A DNA stretch of 64,000 nucleotides from Flammeovirgaceae bacterium UBA6059 (GTDB lineage: Bacteria > Bacteroidota > Bacteroidia > Cytophagales > Cyclobacteriaceae), in the NCBI GenBank assembly GCA_002435755.1, contig DIYH01000030.1, forward strand, positions 277,672-341,671, in the 5' to 3' direction. The position numbers and the translations under genes are program-made. Shown here one piece after another: positions 42,805-53,200 of this stretch; positions within the stretch are counted from its first letter, which is position 1, and each line of letters begins with the position of its first letter. The notes under the pieces are model-generated. The model was not told the DNA's origin. It searched no databases and saw only the letters and a program-made list of their open reading frames with translations.

Positions 42805-44319
42805 CTATGATAGTGATTTATACTTCTTTGAGATGATCAAATATAGCAGACCAATATTGATCACCACAATCAGAAAAAGAGAAGGCAACCCCCCCAGGTT
42901 GGATAGCATTTTGATCCCATCAATTCCTGCCATATTGATCATGATGAAGGCGACCGCACCGATAGTGATCCCCCAAATGACTTTAATGATCGTAGGAGGT
43001 GTAGGTGAGTCCGGAGAAATGCCTGTAGAGCTGATGCCGCCCATGGCTTCCGTGTTAGAGTCAGCGGCGGTGACATAAGACAGAAATGCGGTGACCAAAA
43101 ACAAAGGGGCGATGATGTATCGAAGAGGTAGTTCTTCGAAGATGCGATAGATAACAGATTCAGGCCCTTGCTCTTGTAGTAAATCTCCCAATCCAAGTTT
43201 TGAGGTTAGTTCAAAGTCTAAGGTCATACCACCAAAGATGCTCATCCAAAGCATACCGAAAAGCGAAGGGAGAATCCAATTGAAGATGAGGAACTGCTTT
43301 ACAGTATAGCCATAAGACAAGCGGCCCAGGAAAAGGGCAGTGATAGGAGCCCAGGCCAGCCAGTTGGACCAGGAAAAGGTGGTCCAGCTTTTGGGCCAGG
43401 GATCTTCGGGATGTAGGATGGATACCAGACTCATTTCCGGTAGGGTAGTGAAGAATACCTGAAGCCCGGATGCTGCATACTCAACAATGGCCAGTGTAGG
43501 GCCAAAGAAGAGTATGAACAGGGCAAGCACTGTGAATATCCGCGCATTGATATCAGACAGTATTCGAATGCCTTTCATTAAACCTGATACGGCAGATAAT
43601 ATGAATGATCCAACAATCAGACAAGTGATGACGAGTTGTAGCCATTGGCTCTCATACCCTGTGAGATTGCGGATGCCACCGGAAAGTGTGAGGATACCTG
43701 CCCCTAGTGAAGCGGCCATACCCGCCACCAATGCATAAAGGCATATGCCATCGATGAAACTGGCCAGGAACGGCTGCTGCTGGTTGCGTAACAATGGAAA
43801 AAGTGTGGAATGAAGGCTAAAGCTCTTTTGCTGATTGTAAAATGCTAACGCAAACATCACCGCTGGAAGGCAGTAGATAGCGTAAGGTATAAAAGTCCAG
43901 TGCAGAAACAGGTAGCCCATGGCGTCATTGGCGGCCTTTGCTGATCCTGCTTCAACTCCTGAAAAGGAAGGAGGGTCTGCAAGATGATATAATGGTTCGG
44001 CAGTACCCCAAAAAATGATACCCGTCGCAATCGTAGTACACAGCACTATGGAGAACCATCGCCATTTTGTAAGAAAGGGTTGTGCATGGGCTCCCCCTAT
44101 CTTTATTTTCCCGATAGGGTGAAAACAGATAAAAAGGCAGGTCAGAAGCATCAAAGTCGTGCCTGCACTGAAGAGCCATCCAAAATTGTTGAGAATGAAG
44201 TTGTTGATCCGGGCTGTAGTGTCTAAGAACTTGTCACTATCAGCAATACTAAAGATCAATGCCACCATTAAAAGAACGAATGGAGGCCAGAAAACCTGAT
44301 GCCGCAGCTTGGCAGTCAA
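42805..44319 (-). CDS. BCCT family betaine/carnitine/choline transporter
   Basis: 504 residues with about twelve helices; Na+-coupled uptake of quaternary amines or similar zwitterions. The family signature GIIFWGTAEPLYHLADPP and MGYLFLHWTFIPYAIYC are present, as are the aromatic repeats that form the betaine cage (WTTFSWSNWLAWAP). The protein is shorter than osmoregulated BetP-type members and lacks their long C-terminal extension, so osmosensing through that tail is unlikely. Cotranscribed with a DinB-like gene. Confidence 0.92.
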   Translation of the reverse strand: MTAKLRHQVFWPPFVLLMVALIFSIADSDKFLDTTARINNFILNNFGWLFSAGTTLMLLTCLFICFHPIGKIKIGGAHAQPFLTKWRWFSIVLCTTIATGIIFWGTAEPLYHLADPPSFSGVEAGSAKAANDAMGYLFLHWTFIPYAIYCLPAVMFALAFYNQQKSFSLHSTLFPLLRNQQQPFLASFIDGICLYALVAGMAASLGAGILTLSGGIRNLTGYESQWLQLVITCLIVGSFILSAVSGLMKGIRILSDINARIFTVLALFILFFGPTLAIVEYAASGLQVFFTTLPEMSLVSILHPEDPWPKSWTTFSWSNWLAWAPITALFLGRLSYGYTVKQFLIFNWILPSLFGMLWMSIFGGMTLDFELTSKLGLGDLLQEQGPESVIYRIFEELPLRYIIAPLFLVTAFLSYVTAADSNTEAMGGISSTGISPDSPTPPTIIKVIWGITIGAVAFIMINMAGIDGIKMLSNLGGLPSLFLIVVINIGLLYLIISKKYKSLS

Positions 44320-44473
44320 GATAGTCGTGAAGTTTGAGAAGTTGGAAATGGTTTTGTGATTAAATGAGTCGGAAAATTAGCCTTTAGTTGATAGGCGACA
44401 AAATACCAACGTCATTGATCTTAGAGACCAGCTAGTTTGACATCATTTTCTTAATTTGGCTAAAAGACGAGTT

Positions 44474-45346
44474 ATGCATGTTGCTTTGATCCAGGACTCT
44501 CCGGTATTGTTTGATCTGCCAGCCACAATGAACAAAATCAGGTCATTAGCAGCAGAAGCTGCAAAGGATAGACCTGATCTCATCTTGTTTCCTGAGGCCT
44601 TCATTCCAGCCTATCCTCGAGGTTTGACCTTTGGTACTGTCGTGGGGAGCCGTAGCGCAGAGGGTCGCGAGACCTGGCTCAGATATTGGCAGAATTGTAT
44701 CGAAGTACCGAGTGTCGATACTGAAGCGCTCGGCCAGATAGCGAAAGAGCACAGCGTATACCTCATCATAGGTGTGGTGGAACGTGGTGCGACAGGCACG
44801 CTTTATTGCACCATTCTTTATTTTGACCCTACCGGAAAACTGCTCGGTAAGCATCGCAAGCTCAAGCCAACAGCAGCAGAGCGCATCATCTGGGGTGAGG
44901 GAGATGGAGATGACCTGGACGTATTTGATACACCTATCGGAAAAATAGGTGGACTGGTATGCTGGGAAAATTACATGCCGCTACCGCGAACAAAACTCTA
45001 CGGACAGGGCATTGAGATCTACTGCGCTCCGACGGCTGATCATCGAGAGAGCTGGCAACATACCATACGTCATATTGCGCTGGAAGGTAGGTGTTTTGTG
45101 TTAGGCTGCAATCAATATGTCGAGAAAGGTGATTACCCTGAACTGCCGGGTGAAGATTACAGAGCATTTCCTGAGATCATGAGTAAAGGAGGCAGTGTGA
45201 TCGTCGACCCTTTAGGCAATCTTGTGGCCGGGCCATTATTTGATGAGCCCGGTATTCTTACAGCAAACCTTGATATGGATCTGATTGCCAAAGGGAAGAT
45301 GGACTTTGATGTGGCGGGACACTACTTAAGGAAGGACATTGAATAA
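44474..45346 (+). CDS. Nitrilase family C-N hydrolase
   Basis: 290 residues from the ATG at 44474; a TTG start at 44456 would add six residues. The catalytic triad is visible: Glu41 in LFPEAF, Lys131 in KHRKLKPTAAE, Cys163 in GLVCWENYMP. The context HRKLKPTAAERIIWGEGDG is that of true nitrilases (branch 1) rather than amidases. It hydrolyses a nitrile to carboxylate and ammonia; the physiological substrate is unknown. Contains a TTCCGGTAGG word on the minus strand, 44828-44837. Confidence 0.92.
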   Translation: MHVALIQDSPVLFDLPATMNKIRSLAAEAAKDRPDLILFPEAFIPAYPRGLTFGTVVGSRSAEGRETWLRYWQNCIEVPSVDTEALGQIAKEHSVYLIIGVVERGATGTLYCTILYFDPTGKLLGKHRKLKPTAAERIIWGEGDGDDLDVFDTPIGKIGGLVCWENYMPLPRTKLYGQGIEIYCAPTADHRESWQHTIRHIALEGRCFVLGCNQYVEKGDYPELPGEDYRAFPEIMSKGGSVIVDPLGNLVAGPLFDEPGILTANLDMDLIAKGKMDFDVAGHYLRKDIE

Positions 45347-45460
45347 TGGAGAATTGAAAATTGAGAATTCGAAATAAATTGAATCTGTCATAAGGAAGGA
45401 AGTCTTTCTTAAGCTTCCTCGAATTTGTTAATAACTTTTACTTCTAGGGAAACAACCGTT

Positions 45461-45970
45461 ATGCTGAGGTATTTGGTCATTCTTGAATTAGTAATTCTCT
45501 TCAATACCCACAACCTTGAAGCTCAGACCGCTGAAAGAAGAATCGAAGTTGAGAATCAAGTGGATCAATTTCTGCAGGAGTCATTAATCGAACCTGATAG
45601 CCTGATATTGGTTGGTAAATGGTTATTCAGTGGTGGTTTCTATTCCTCCTACATTTATTTGAAGGATAATGGAAGGTTTAAAAGCGGCGAGTCAACGTGT
45701 TTTGGTAGATACGGTGGTAGAGGTAAATGGTATATTTCAAATGACCAGCTTGAATTAAGAAGTTTATCAAAATTTAGAAAACTATTGGTTTACGCCTTTA
45801 AGGATTGTTACTTTCTAATCGATAATGATGGTGTAACTGTTGATGAAATTAAACTCTTAGCTTCTGACATTTATAGGAAGAAACCAATGTCAAAAGAAGA
45901 TTTGTGGGGCCTTGTTATGTCGATGGTACTAATTAAGCAACAAGAAAAATTAGACACTCAAACTCAATAG
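45461..45970 (+). CDS. Secreted protein, unknown
   Basis: 169 residues from the ATG at 45461; signal peptide ends near NLEAQ. Several aromatic strands (LVGKWLFSGGFYSSYIYL, YGGRGKWYISNDQLELRS) resemble lipocalin-like small stress proteins but no family was recognised. It ends about 40 bases before the next gene on the same strand, so they may form an operon. Confidence 0.55.
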   Translation: MLRYLVILELVILFNTHNLEAQTAERRIEVENQVDQFLQESLIEPDSLILVGKWLFSGGFYSSYIYLKDNGRFKSGESTCFGRYGGRGKWYISNDQLELRSLSKFRKLLVYAFKDCYFLIDNDGVTVDEIKLLASDIYRKKPMSKEDLWGLVMSMVLIKQQEKLDTQTQ

Positions 45971-46011
45971 ACTTTAAAACCGCTGACTATTTTCCATGGA
46001 CTTTCAAGTTC

Positions 46012-46431
46012 GTGGGTGGCCTGTTAGGTATAGGTGTGGTGGTGGCCTTGACCAAGGTGATGCTCCTATTAGCAGCAGTGTTTCTTGTTTTCGAGGTACT
46101 ACTACTGACCACTAACTATCGATTAAGCATTGATCAGGCCAACAATCAATACAAAGAATACATTTGGGTGCTTGGTATCAAGAGAGGGGATTGGAAGCCC
46201 TATGAGAAGCTAGACTACCTCTTTATCAATAAGAAGTTTGTCAGCCAGAAAATGAATATGGAATCACTTTCGAATACCATTCGGAAGCCAGTTTATGATG
46301 GCTACCTGAGGTTTTCTGAAGATCATAAGCTCTTTGTTGGTTCTAGTGATAGCAAGTCATCACTTATTCAAAGAATGAAACCCATCGCGGATCAACTCGG
46401 TGTTGAGCTTGTCGATTATGATGCGTCCTGA
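46012..46431 (+). CDS. Small membrane protein with PH-like domain
   Basis: 139 residues beginning at GTG 46012; no ATG was found in frame upstream although the frame is open further left and includes YFPWTFKFVGG, which could be part of the protein. Two hydrophobic helices (about 1-34) precede a region of strands (YKEYIWVLGIKRG, LRFSEDHKLFVGSS) similar to bacterial PH-like domains. Function unknown. Confidence 0.5.
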   Translation: MGGLLGIGVVVALTKVMLLLAAVFLVFEVLLLTTNYRLSIDQANNQYKEYIWVLGIKRGDWKPYEKLDYLFINKKFVSQKMNMESLSNTIRKPVYDGYLRFSEDHKLFVGSSDSKSSLIQRMKPIADQLGVELVDYDAS

Positions 46432-46614
46432 ATCAGTATGCTTGGCACAATAGTCGTTCTGACTTTCAAACTCAGGAAATAGGACCAAGAAAAATAATTT
46501 TATAGTACTGATGTAACCTTTCGTATTTCGTCAAGTCTTCCAGATGTGACGCAAATTCTCACTATGCGAGGAGGTACCACCCAGATAATCAAGTATTTCT
46601 ACTTTCATATACTT

Positions 46615-46640
46615 TGTAATACTTAGTACTATGTATTACA
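46615..46640 (+). promoter_or_regulatory. Palindrome upstream of the lone permease gene
   Basis: TGTAATAC (46615-46622) pairs with GTATTACA (46633-46640), 25 bases before the permease ATG. It resembles the AT-rich palindrome at 14589-14628, suggesting control by a PadR protein encoded elsewhere. Confidence 0.5.
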
Positions 46641-46664
46641 TTTATCAGGTCAAAACTCAAAATC

Positions 46665-49133
46665 ATGTTCAAAAACTACTTCAATGTGGCCTGGAGGTCA
46701 CTGCTCAAACACCCGCTGTATGCCGCAATTAACGTTTTCGGATTAGCATTAGGTATCTCAGCCTACCTGCTGATCATGCAGTATGTCTCCTTCGAGGAGA
46801 GCTATGAATCTCATGTTCCAAATGCGAAGGACATCTATCGAGTTCGCCTTGATATGTATCGCAATGGCGAACTCATGTACAAGAGTTCTGAGAATTATCC
46901 CGGTGTTGGGCCTGCCTTGCTGGACGAGTATCCTGAAGTGCTTCAATCCGCCAAGGCCTACAACATCGGCTCTAAGAATAATGTGATCATTACTCGTGAT
47001 GATGCTCCTGGAGGTCCTGTTGTGATGAAGCATCGGAAGTTCATGTATGCTGAAAAGGACATTCTGGCTCTACTCGGATTTCAGATGATCCAGGGAGACA
47101 TCAACACAGCCCTGGAAGAACCCTTCTCCATGGTCATTTCGGAATCGATGGCCAGGAAGTATTTCGGTAATGAAAACCCAATAGGTAGAAACCTTAGACT
47201 TGAAGATGATGACTTTGCCAATGAACTCAATAAAGTCACTGGTGTATTCGCTGATTTACCATCAAGCACGCATTTAAAGGTAGATGTATTGTCTTCCTTT
47301 AGTACTCTGCTGACACGAGGTGATTGGGCTCAGGGACGCTATGGTACTGGATGGGGTCGTAAGGACTTTTATACCTATGTACGACTGACGTCTGGTACTA
47401 ATCCCGCTACGCTTCAGGCTAAGTTTTCAGCGCTTGTTGACAAATATCAACCAGATAACAAAGGGAAGAACATCGTTAATGAGCTATTGCTTCAACCTAT
47501 CACATCAATACATCTTGACGATCCATTGACTGACGAACCAGAGGTGAATGGCAGTCGAGAGGCTGTTTCCTATCTGGGTATCATCACAGTGTTTATCATC
47601 ATCATTGCTTGGGTCAATTATATCAACCTGAGTACTGCACGGTCGATGGACCGGGGTAGAGAGGTCGGATTAAGAAAGGTGATGGGCTCTTATCGCCACC
47701 ACCTGATCATCCAGTTCCTCATTGAGGCGTTTGTAATTAACGGACTAGCAATGTTGCTCGGATTCTTCATCATTGCGGTAGCGACACCTTTTTTTGTTGG
47801 CATTGGTGGTACACCTGAAGATTATATCATCTGGCAGCAATCATGGTTCTGGGGGCATGTTAGTGTTCTCTTCGTCGTTGGTTCTTTGCTTTCGGGGATA
47901 TACCCAGCCTTTGTGATGTCCTCTTTCAAGCCTATCATGGTACTCAAAGGCAAACTCAAAAACTCAAGCGCTGGGCTCTCTTTACGCAAGGGTCTGGTGA
48001 TACTTCAGTTCACCATTGCGGTAGCGCTTATGATCGGGACATGGACGGTTTACAATCAGATGGAGTACATGCAAAATCGTGATCTTGGTTTTAATATCGA
48101 TCAAACCATCGTGGTGGAGCGACCAGCGAAGCGTGATACTTCTCATGCACTCAATGTTAGCCGCGTAACTGCATTTAAGAATTCGCTCCGCCAAGAGTCT
48201 GATGTCATCAATGTAGGAGGTGGTTCTGCCCTACCGGGCAAACAATTGCGGTTCAAAACACCTATTCGTACAAGGGAGCAAACCGTGCAGGACGCCATTC
48301 CTTTTTCCTATGCCAACATGGATTATGGATATTTCGAGACCATGAATATGAAAGCGGTAGCTGGTCGGGTTTTCGCTGAGGAGTTCAAAGATCATGAGGA
48401 CCGTGGGAATATCATGATCAATGAAACAGGCGCGCGGCAGCTCGGATTTGAAACGCCGGAGGAGGCAATCAACGCTGTGCTAGCCATAGACCAATTTGAT
48501 GTGGAGGTGAAGGTAGTTGGTGTCTTAGAGGACTATCATCAAGAATCGCTCAAAGAGGCCAAGTCACCCATCATATTCGGTGCTGCAGAAGGTGTAATGG
48601 AGTACTATATGGTTCATGTCAATACCAATGATCTACCTATGACCTTAGAAAAAATTGAGACAGCCTGGTTGAAGGCATTTCCGGGGAATGCTTTTGACTA
48701 CTTCTTTCTCGATACCTACTTCAATAGCTATTATGAAAGTGAACGCCAATTCAGAGATCTGTTTACAGCCTTTGCGATACTGGCAGCAGTGATTGGGTGT
48801 TTGGGTCTATTCGGATTGTCATCTTTCACGGCAATGCAGCGTACCCGCGAAATAGCGATTCGCAAGGTGCTTGGTAGCTCGGTGAACAAGATCGTTTTGT
48901 TGCTTTCACGCGATTTTCTCTTGCTTGTGGGAGTAGGTATTGTGATTGCTTGGCCATTGAGTTATTTCATTATGGATAACTGGTTGGCTAATTATCCTTA
49001 TGCAGTTTCCATCGGGATGACATCCTTCATTGCTTCCGGATTGATTGTGGTGGGAGTGGCATTGCTGACCATCACCTATCATATCCTCAAGTCAGCCTTG
49101 GCCAATCCAGTGGAGAGCTTGAAGTATGAGTAA
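46665..49133 (+). CDS. FtsX/MacB-type ABC transporter permease, without prefix domain
   Basis: 822 residues, starting straight at the first membrane helix (MFKNYFNVAWRSLLKHPLYAAINVFG). Two MacB-core/FtsX halves with RSMDRGREVGLRKVMGSYRHH and QRTREIAIRKVLGSSVNKI and tail ALANPVESLKYE. Unlike its four paralogues in the window it lacks the ~70-residue N-terminal prefix and has no PadR gene in front, only a short palindrome. No ATPase nearby. Confidence 0.9.
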   Translation: MFKNYFNVAWRSLLKHPLYAAINVFGLALGISAYLLIMQYVSFEESYESHVPNAKDIYRVRLDMYRNGELMYKSSENYPGVGPALLDEYPEVLQSAKAYNIGSKNNVIITRDDAPGGPVVMKHRKFMYAEKDILALLGFQMIQGDINTALEEPFSMVISESMARKYFGNENPIGRNLRLEDDDFANELNKVTGVFADLPSSTHLKVDVLSSFSTLLTRGDWAQGRYGTGWGRKDFYTYVRLTSGTNPATLQAKFSALVDKYQPDNKGKNIVNELLLQPITSIHLDDPLTDEPEVNGSREAVSYLGIITVFIIIIAWVNYINLSTARSMDRGREVGLRKVMGSYRHHLIIQFLIEAFVINGLAMLLGFFIIAVATPFFVGIGGTPEDYIIWQQSWFWGHVSVLFVVGSLLSGIYPAFVMSSFKPIMVLKGKLKNSSAGLSLRKGLVILQFTIAVALMIGTWTVYNQMEYMQNRDLGFNIDQTIVVERPAKRDTSHALNVSRVTAFKNSLRQESDVINVGGGSALPGKQLRFKTPIRTREQTVQDAIPFSYANMDYGYFETMNMKAVAGRVFAEEFKDHEDRGNIMINETGARQLGFETPEEAINAVLAIDQFDVEVKVVGVLEDYHQESLKEAKSPIIFGAAEGVMEYYMVHVNTNDLPMTLEKIETAWLKAFPGNAFDYFFLDTYFNSYYESERQFRDLFTAFAILAAVIGCLGLFGLSSFTAMQRTREIAIRKVLGSSVNKIVLLLSRDFLLLVGVGIVIAWPLSYFIMDNWLANYPYAVSIGMTSFIASGLIVVGVALLTITYHILKSALANPVESLKYE

Positions 49134-49544
49134 AGGTTGAGCTTTAGCTCATCAGCCTTTCGTTATCCCAGCACATTGAAGGAATCTCTTCGAGATTTGA
49201 TATTTCAACTAGACAAATGCTCTACATGGATTCCTCTATCTATACATTCACTACTAACAGATCTTAAAAGCTAAATTCTAAACCTAGTTCAAAGAACGAT
49301 CACACTAAACATATCTGATAAAAAGATGAAACATCATATTTGTCAAACGTAATTAAATCAAAGTAAGGATTACTTAAGTCGTTCCTACTTCTCAATGACG
49401 AGCTCTTGTGGAGCGGTACCATGTTTTACACATGCTTGTCATTCCTAGCTCGCGTTCATGAACAAGTCATATACAGTATCGAAATCCCCATCCCCTCCCA
49501 CAGCGGTTCTTGCAAGTCAAGCAAACAACATCTAATTTGACACA
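49134..49544. other. Intergenic region
   Basis: About 410 bases without a supported gene. A weak hairpin (TGAGC/GCTCA) follows the permease stop; nothing else stands out. Confidence 0.4.
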
Positions 49545-50135
49545 ATGATACATCGATTTCAACCTCTCGCGCTCTTACTCTTACTGGCCTGTTCAACTCC
49601 ACCCAAGGAGCCACAGACATTTCCGGTAGGACAGATCAAAACACCTCAAGGAGAAATGCTCTTCTGGCTCTATGATAAGACACCTATTCATAAAGAGAGT
49701 TTCATCAAGCTAGCTAATGAGCGTTATTGGCATGATTATACTTTTAACCGTGTGGTCGAAGGTTTTGTGATTCAAGGTGGATGTCCTGATACGCCAGAAG
49801 GTTTTGCAGATTCACATTACCTTCTCCAGCCAGAGTTTAACGATAGCATCAAACACATTTATGGCGCATTGGGTGCCGGCCGTGATGGCAATCCAGAAAA
49901 GCTATCTGCGGGCTGCCAGCTCTACATCGTCCATGATCAAGAAGGTATCCCACGACTTGATGGCAACTATATGATCTTTGGTCAGATGCTCCAAGGTTTC
50001 GACGTGCTGGAAGCTATTGCGGTAGTGGAAGTGGACTCTCTGGATAAGCCACTGATAGACGTACCGATGGAAGTCAATATACTAGACATGACCGCCAGGG
50101 AGCTGAGTGAGTTGGGTTACGAAGTGGACAACTAG
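49545..50135 (+). CDS. Cyclophilin-type peptidyl-prolyl isomerase, lipoprotein
   Basis: 196 residues. The signal peptide ends in LLLACS (lipobox). The cyclophilin core is clear: YTFNRVVEGFVIQGGCPDTPEGF (with the catalytic Arg in NRV), GALGAGRDGNPEKLSAGCQLYIVHD and YMIFGQMLQGFDVLEAI. Periplasmic or surface-exposed folding catalyst, similar to lipoprotein PPIases of other Bacteroidota. A TTCCGGTAGG word is at 49621-49630, near the start of the mature part. Confidence 0.9.
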   Translation: MIHRFQPLALLLLLACSTPPKEPQTFPVGQIKTPQGEMLFWLYDKTPIHKESFIKLANERYWHDYTFNRVVEGFVIQGGCPDTPEGFADSHYLLQPEFNDSIKHIYGALGAGRDGNPEKLSAGCQLYIVHDQEGIPRLDGNYMIFGQMLQGFDVLEAIAVVEVDSLDKPLIDVPMEVNILDMTARELSELGYEVDN

Positions 50136-50212
50136 CCCTCACTCCAACCTTCCAAATAATTCTACTTTAACCCAATACGGGAGATCAGTACTTTAAAACA
50201 AACTTCTAAACC

Positions 50213-53200
50213 ATGAGATTCTTAATCATCCTCCTGATAGTATCCTCAACCACATTGCTAGCTCAGAGGAGAAAACGAGCTGCACCTGCAGCTCCACAAG
50301 TGGACCTTAACGAACATTATGCAGCTGTAAAGTGGCGAAATGTTGGACCATTTCGTGGTGGTCGCTCTGTGGCTTCCAGTGGTGTGATCGGCGATCCACT
50401 AACATACTACATGACCACTACAGGTGGCGGCCTTTGGAAGACCTATGATGCTGGGAACTCCTGGACCAATATCTCCGACGGCTTCTTCAAGACGGGTTCG
50501 GTAGGAGCGATTGCCGTATCCGAAAGTGATCCTAACGTCATCTACGTTGGCATGGGTGAACATGCACCCCGAGGTGTAATGACCTCCTTTGGAGATGGTA
50601 TTTATAAGTCTACTGACGCAGGCAAAACCTGGGAGCATCTGGGATTAGAACTTACGAGGCATATCGCCAATATCAAGATCCATCCTAAGAACCCTGATAT
50701 CGTATATGTCGCTGCTCAAGGTGCGGTACACGGACCTACACAAGAGCGTGGCATCTATAAAAGTACCGATGGTGGTAAGAACTGGCGCAAAGTACTCTTC
50801 ATCGATGAGAACTCAGGTGCTAGTAGTCTCTCCATGGATATGACCAACCCAAGAATACTCTACGCAGCTTTCTGGGATCATATTCGCTTGCCTTGGAAGG
50901 TCGTCAGTGGAGGGCCTGGAAGTGGCGTTTACAAGTCCAAGGACAGTGGTGAGACCTGGGAGAAAATTCAGGATGGCTTACCGACAGAATTGGGTAAGAT
51001 TGGCATCTCCGTCAGCCGTGCTAATCCAGAAAAGGTTTATGCCATCGTGGAGAGTGATTCTGAACAAGACAAGGGTGGTCTATTTGTATCCAGCAACGGT
51101 GGAAAGAACTGGAGCCGTATTAGCCGTGATCATCGATTGACAATGAGAGCTTGGTACTACACCGAAGTATTTGCTGATCCTACTGATGAGCATACGGTTT
51201 ACGTACTTAGTCCACATGCTTTGAAGTCCATCGACGGAGGTAAGAGTTGGTCTCGAATGACAGGTACGCATGGTGATTTTCATGACCTATGGATCAATCC
51301 AGATAACGGTCAAAATATGGTGATCTCTAATGATGGTGGTGCCGGCATTACTTTCAACCAGGGCGACACCTGGTCACGTCAGGACATCATGCCAACAGCA
51401 CAATTTTACCGAGTCAATCTTGACAATGTATTCCCTTATCGCATCTATGGAGGTCAGCAAGACAACTCTTCTGTTGTAATTCAGCACCGTGATCCTAATG
51501 GGTATGGCATAGACAAGCAGCATTGGACGTACTCCGCAGGAGGAGAGAGTGCTTTCCTTGCTTTTGATCCCGACAATCCGCGCTATGTATTAGGAGGTAG
51601 TTATCAGGGTGCTATCGAGGCATTAGACACCAAACTGGGTGATGGTAATCGCATTATGTCAGCCCCAATCCAGTACCTCGCTATGGAGGCAAGGGACATG
51701 AAATATCGTTTCAATTGGAATGCTCCTATCATCTGGTCTAAGCACGAACCCAACACCTACTATCATGGTGCACAGGTACTACTAAAGACCAAAGATCGCG
51801 GTATCAGCTGGGAAGAAGTTTCTCCTGACCTTACCAGAAATCAAGATAGCAAGCAAGGAAAAGGTGGTGGCCCATACACTAATGAAGGTGCCGGAGGCGA
51901 AAACTACGGTACATTGAGTTACGTGGTAGAGTCGCCTCATGAAGCTGGTGTCATCTGGACAGGAAGTGATGATGGTTTGGTGCACATCACAAGAGATGGT
52001 GGTGCTAATTGGAACAACGTCACTCCGTCAGGCCTCCAGGAATGCCTAATCAATGCCATTGAGGTATCACCTCATGATCCGGCAACAGCTTACATCGCTA
52101 CTACGCGCTATAAGTTCAATGACTTCACACCAGCGATGTACAAAACGACCGACTATGGTCAGACCTGGACTAATATCAGCGGCAATTTGCCTTATGGTTC
52201 CTACGGTCGTGCTGTACGTGAAGATGAAGAACGCAAAGATCTGCTTTACACAGGCACGGAAATGGGCGTTTATGTCTCCTTCAACGGAGGTCAAAGCTGG
52301 TCATCCCTTCAGCTAAACTTGCCTATCGTACCTATCACTGATTTGATCCAACGTCATTGTGATTTAATTGTGGCCACTCAAGGTCGTTCATTTTGGGTAC
52401 TCGATGATATAGGTTTGATTCGTCAGTACGCAGGAGCCAATGACGGTTTCAAGCTTTACCAACCTGAGGACACCTACCGAGTTACAGGAGGAAGTGAGTT
52501 GGATAGTTCCTCGCCTTCAGTAGACGGCAAAGGCAAGTTCACTGGTGTCAATCCTGCGTCAGGAGTAGTGATGTACTATAACCTAGATACTGATTCACTT
52601 GATCTGGAGTTGACCATTTCCGGTAGTGACGGCAATGTGGTACGCCAATTGAGCTCCAAGAAGGATCCTAACTACAAGTCTTATCGCGGTGGACCATCAG
52701 CTGATCCCACACTATCAAATAGCAAAGGAATAAATAGAATCGTTTGGGATATGCGTTACCCTACCATGGCCGGAGTACCAACAGTATATATCGAGGGTAG
52801 CTATAGAGGTCACAAGGCTGTACCAGGTGAATACACCGTTACCTTAAAATCAGGTGACCGTGAGTCTTCATCAAGTTTCACGATCATGCCTAATCCTCTA
52901 CTAGAAGCTACAACAGCTGACTATCAGAAGCAGCACGAAGTGATGTCATCTATTCAAAGGCGTGTGAATGATATTCATGGTAAGGTTAATGATATGTCCA
53001 AGGTGCGTGATCAAATCGATGCAATCATTGATCGTTTGTCAGATGATGAGACTTACTACGAAATAGTAGACCAGGGGAAAGCATTGATGAAGAAGTTGAC
53101 CGAATGGGATGGAGAACTCATTCAGCGTAAGTCTGAAGAGTACGATGACACCATCAATTTCCCGAATAAACTGACAGCTTCTTACATGTTTATCAATGGT

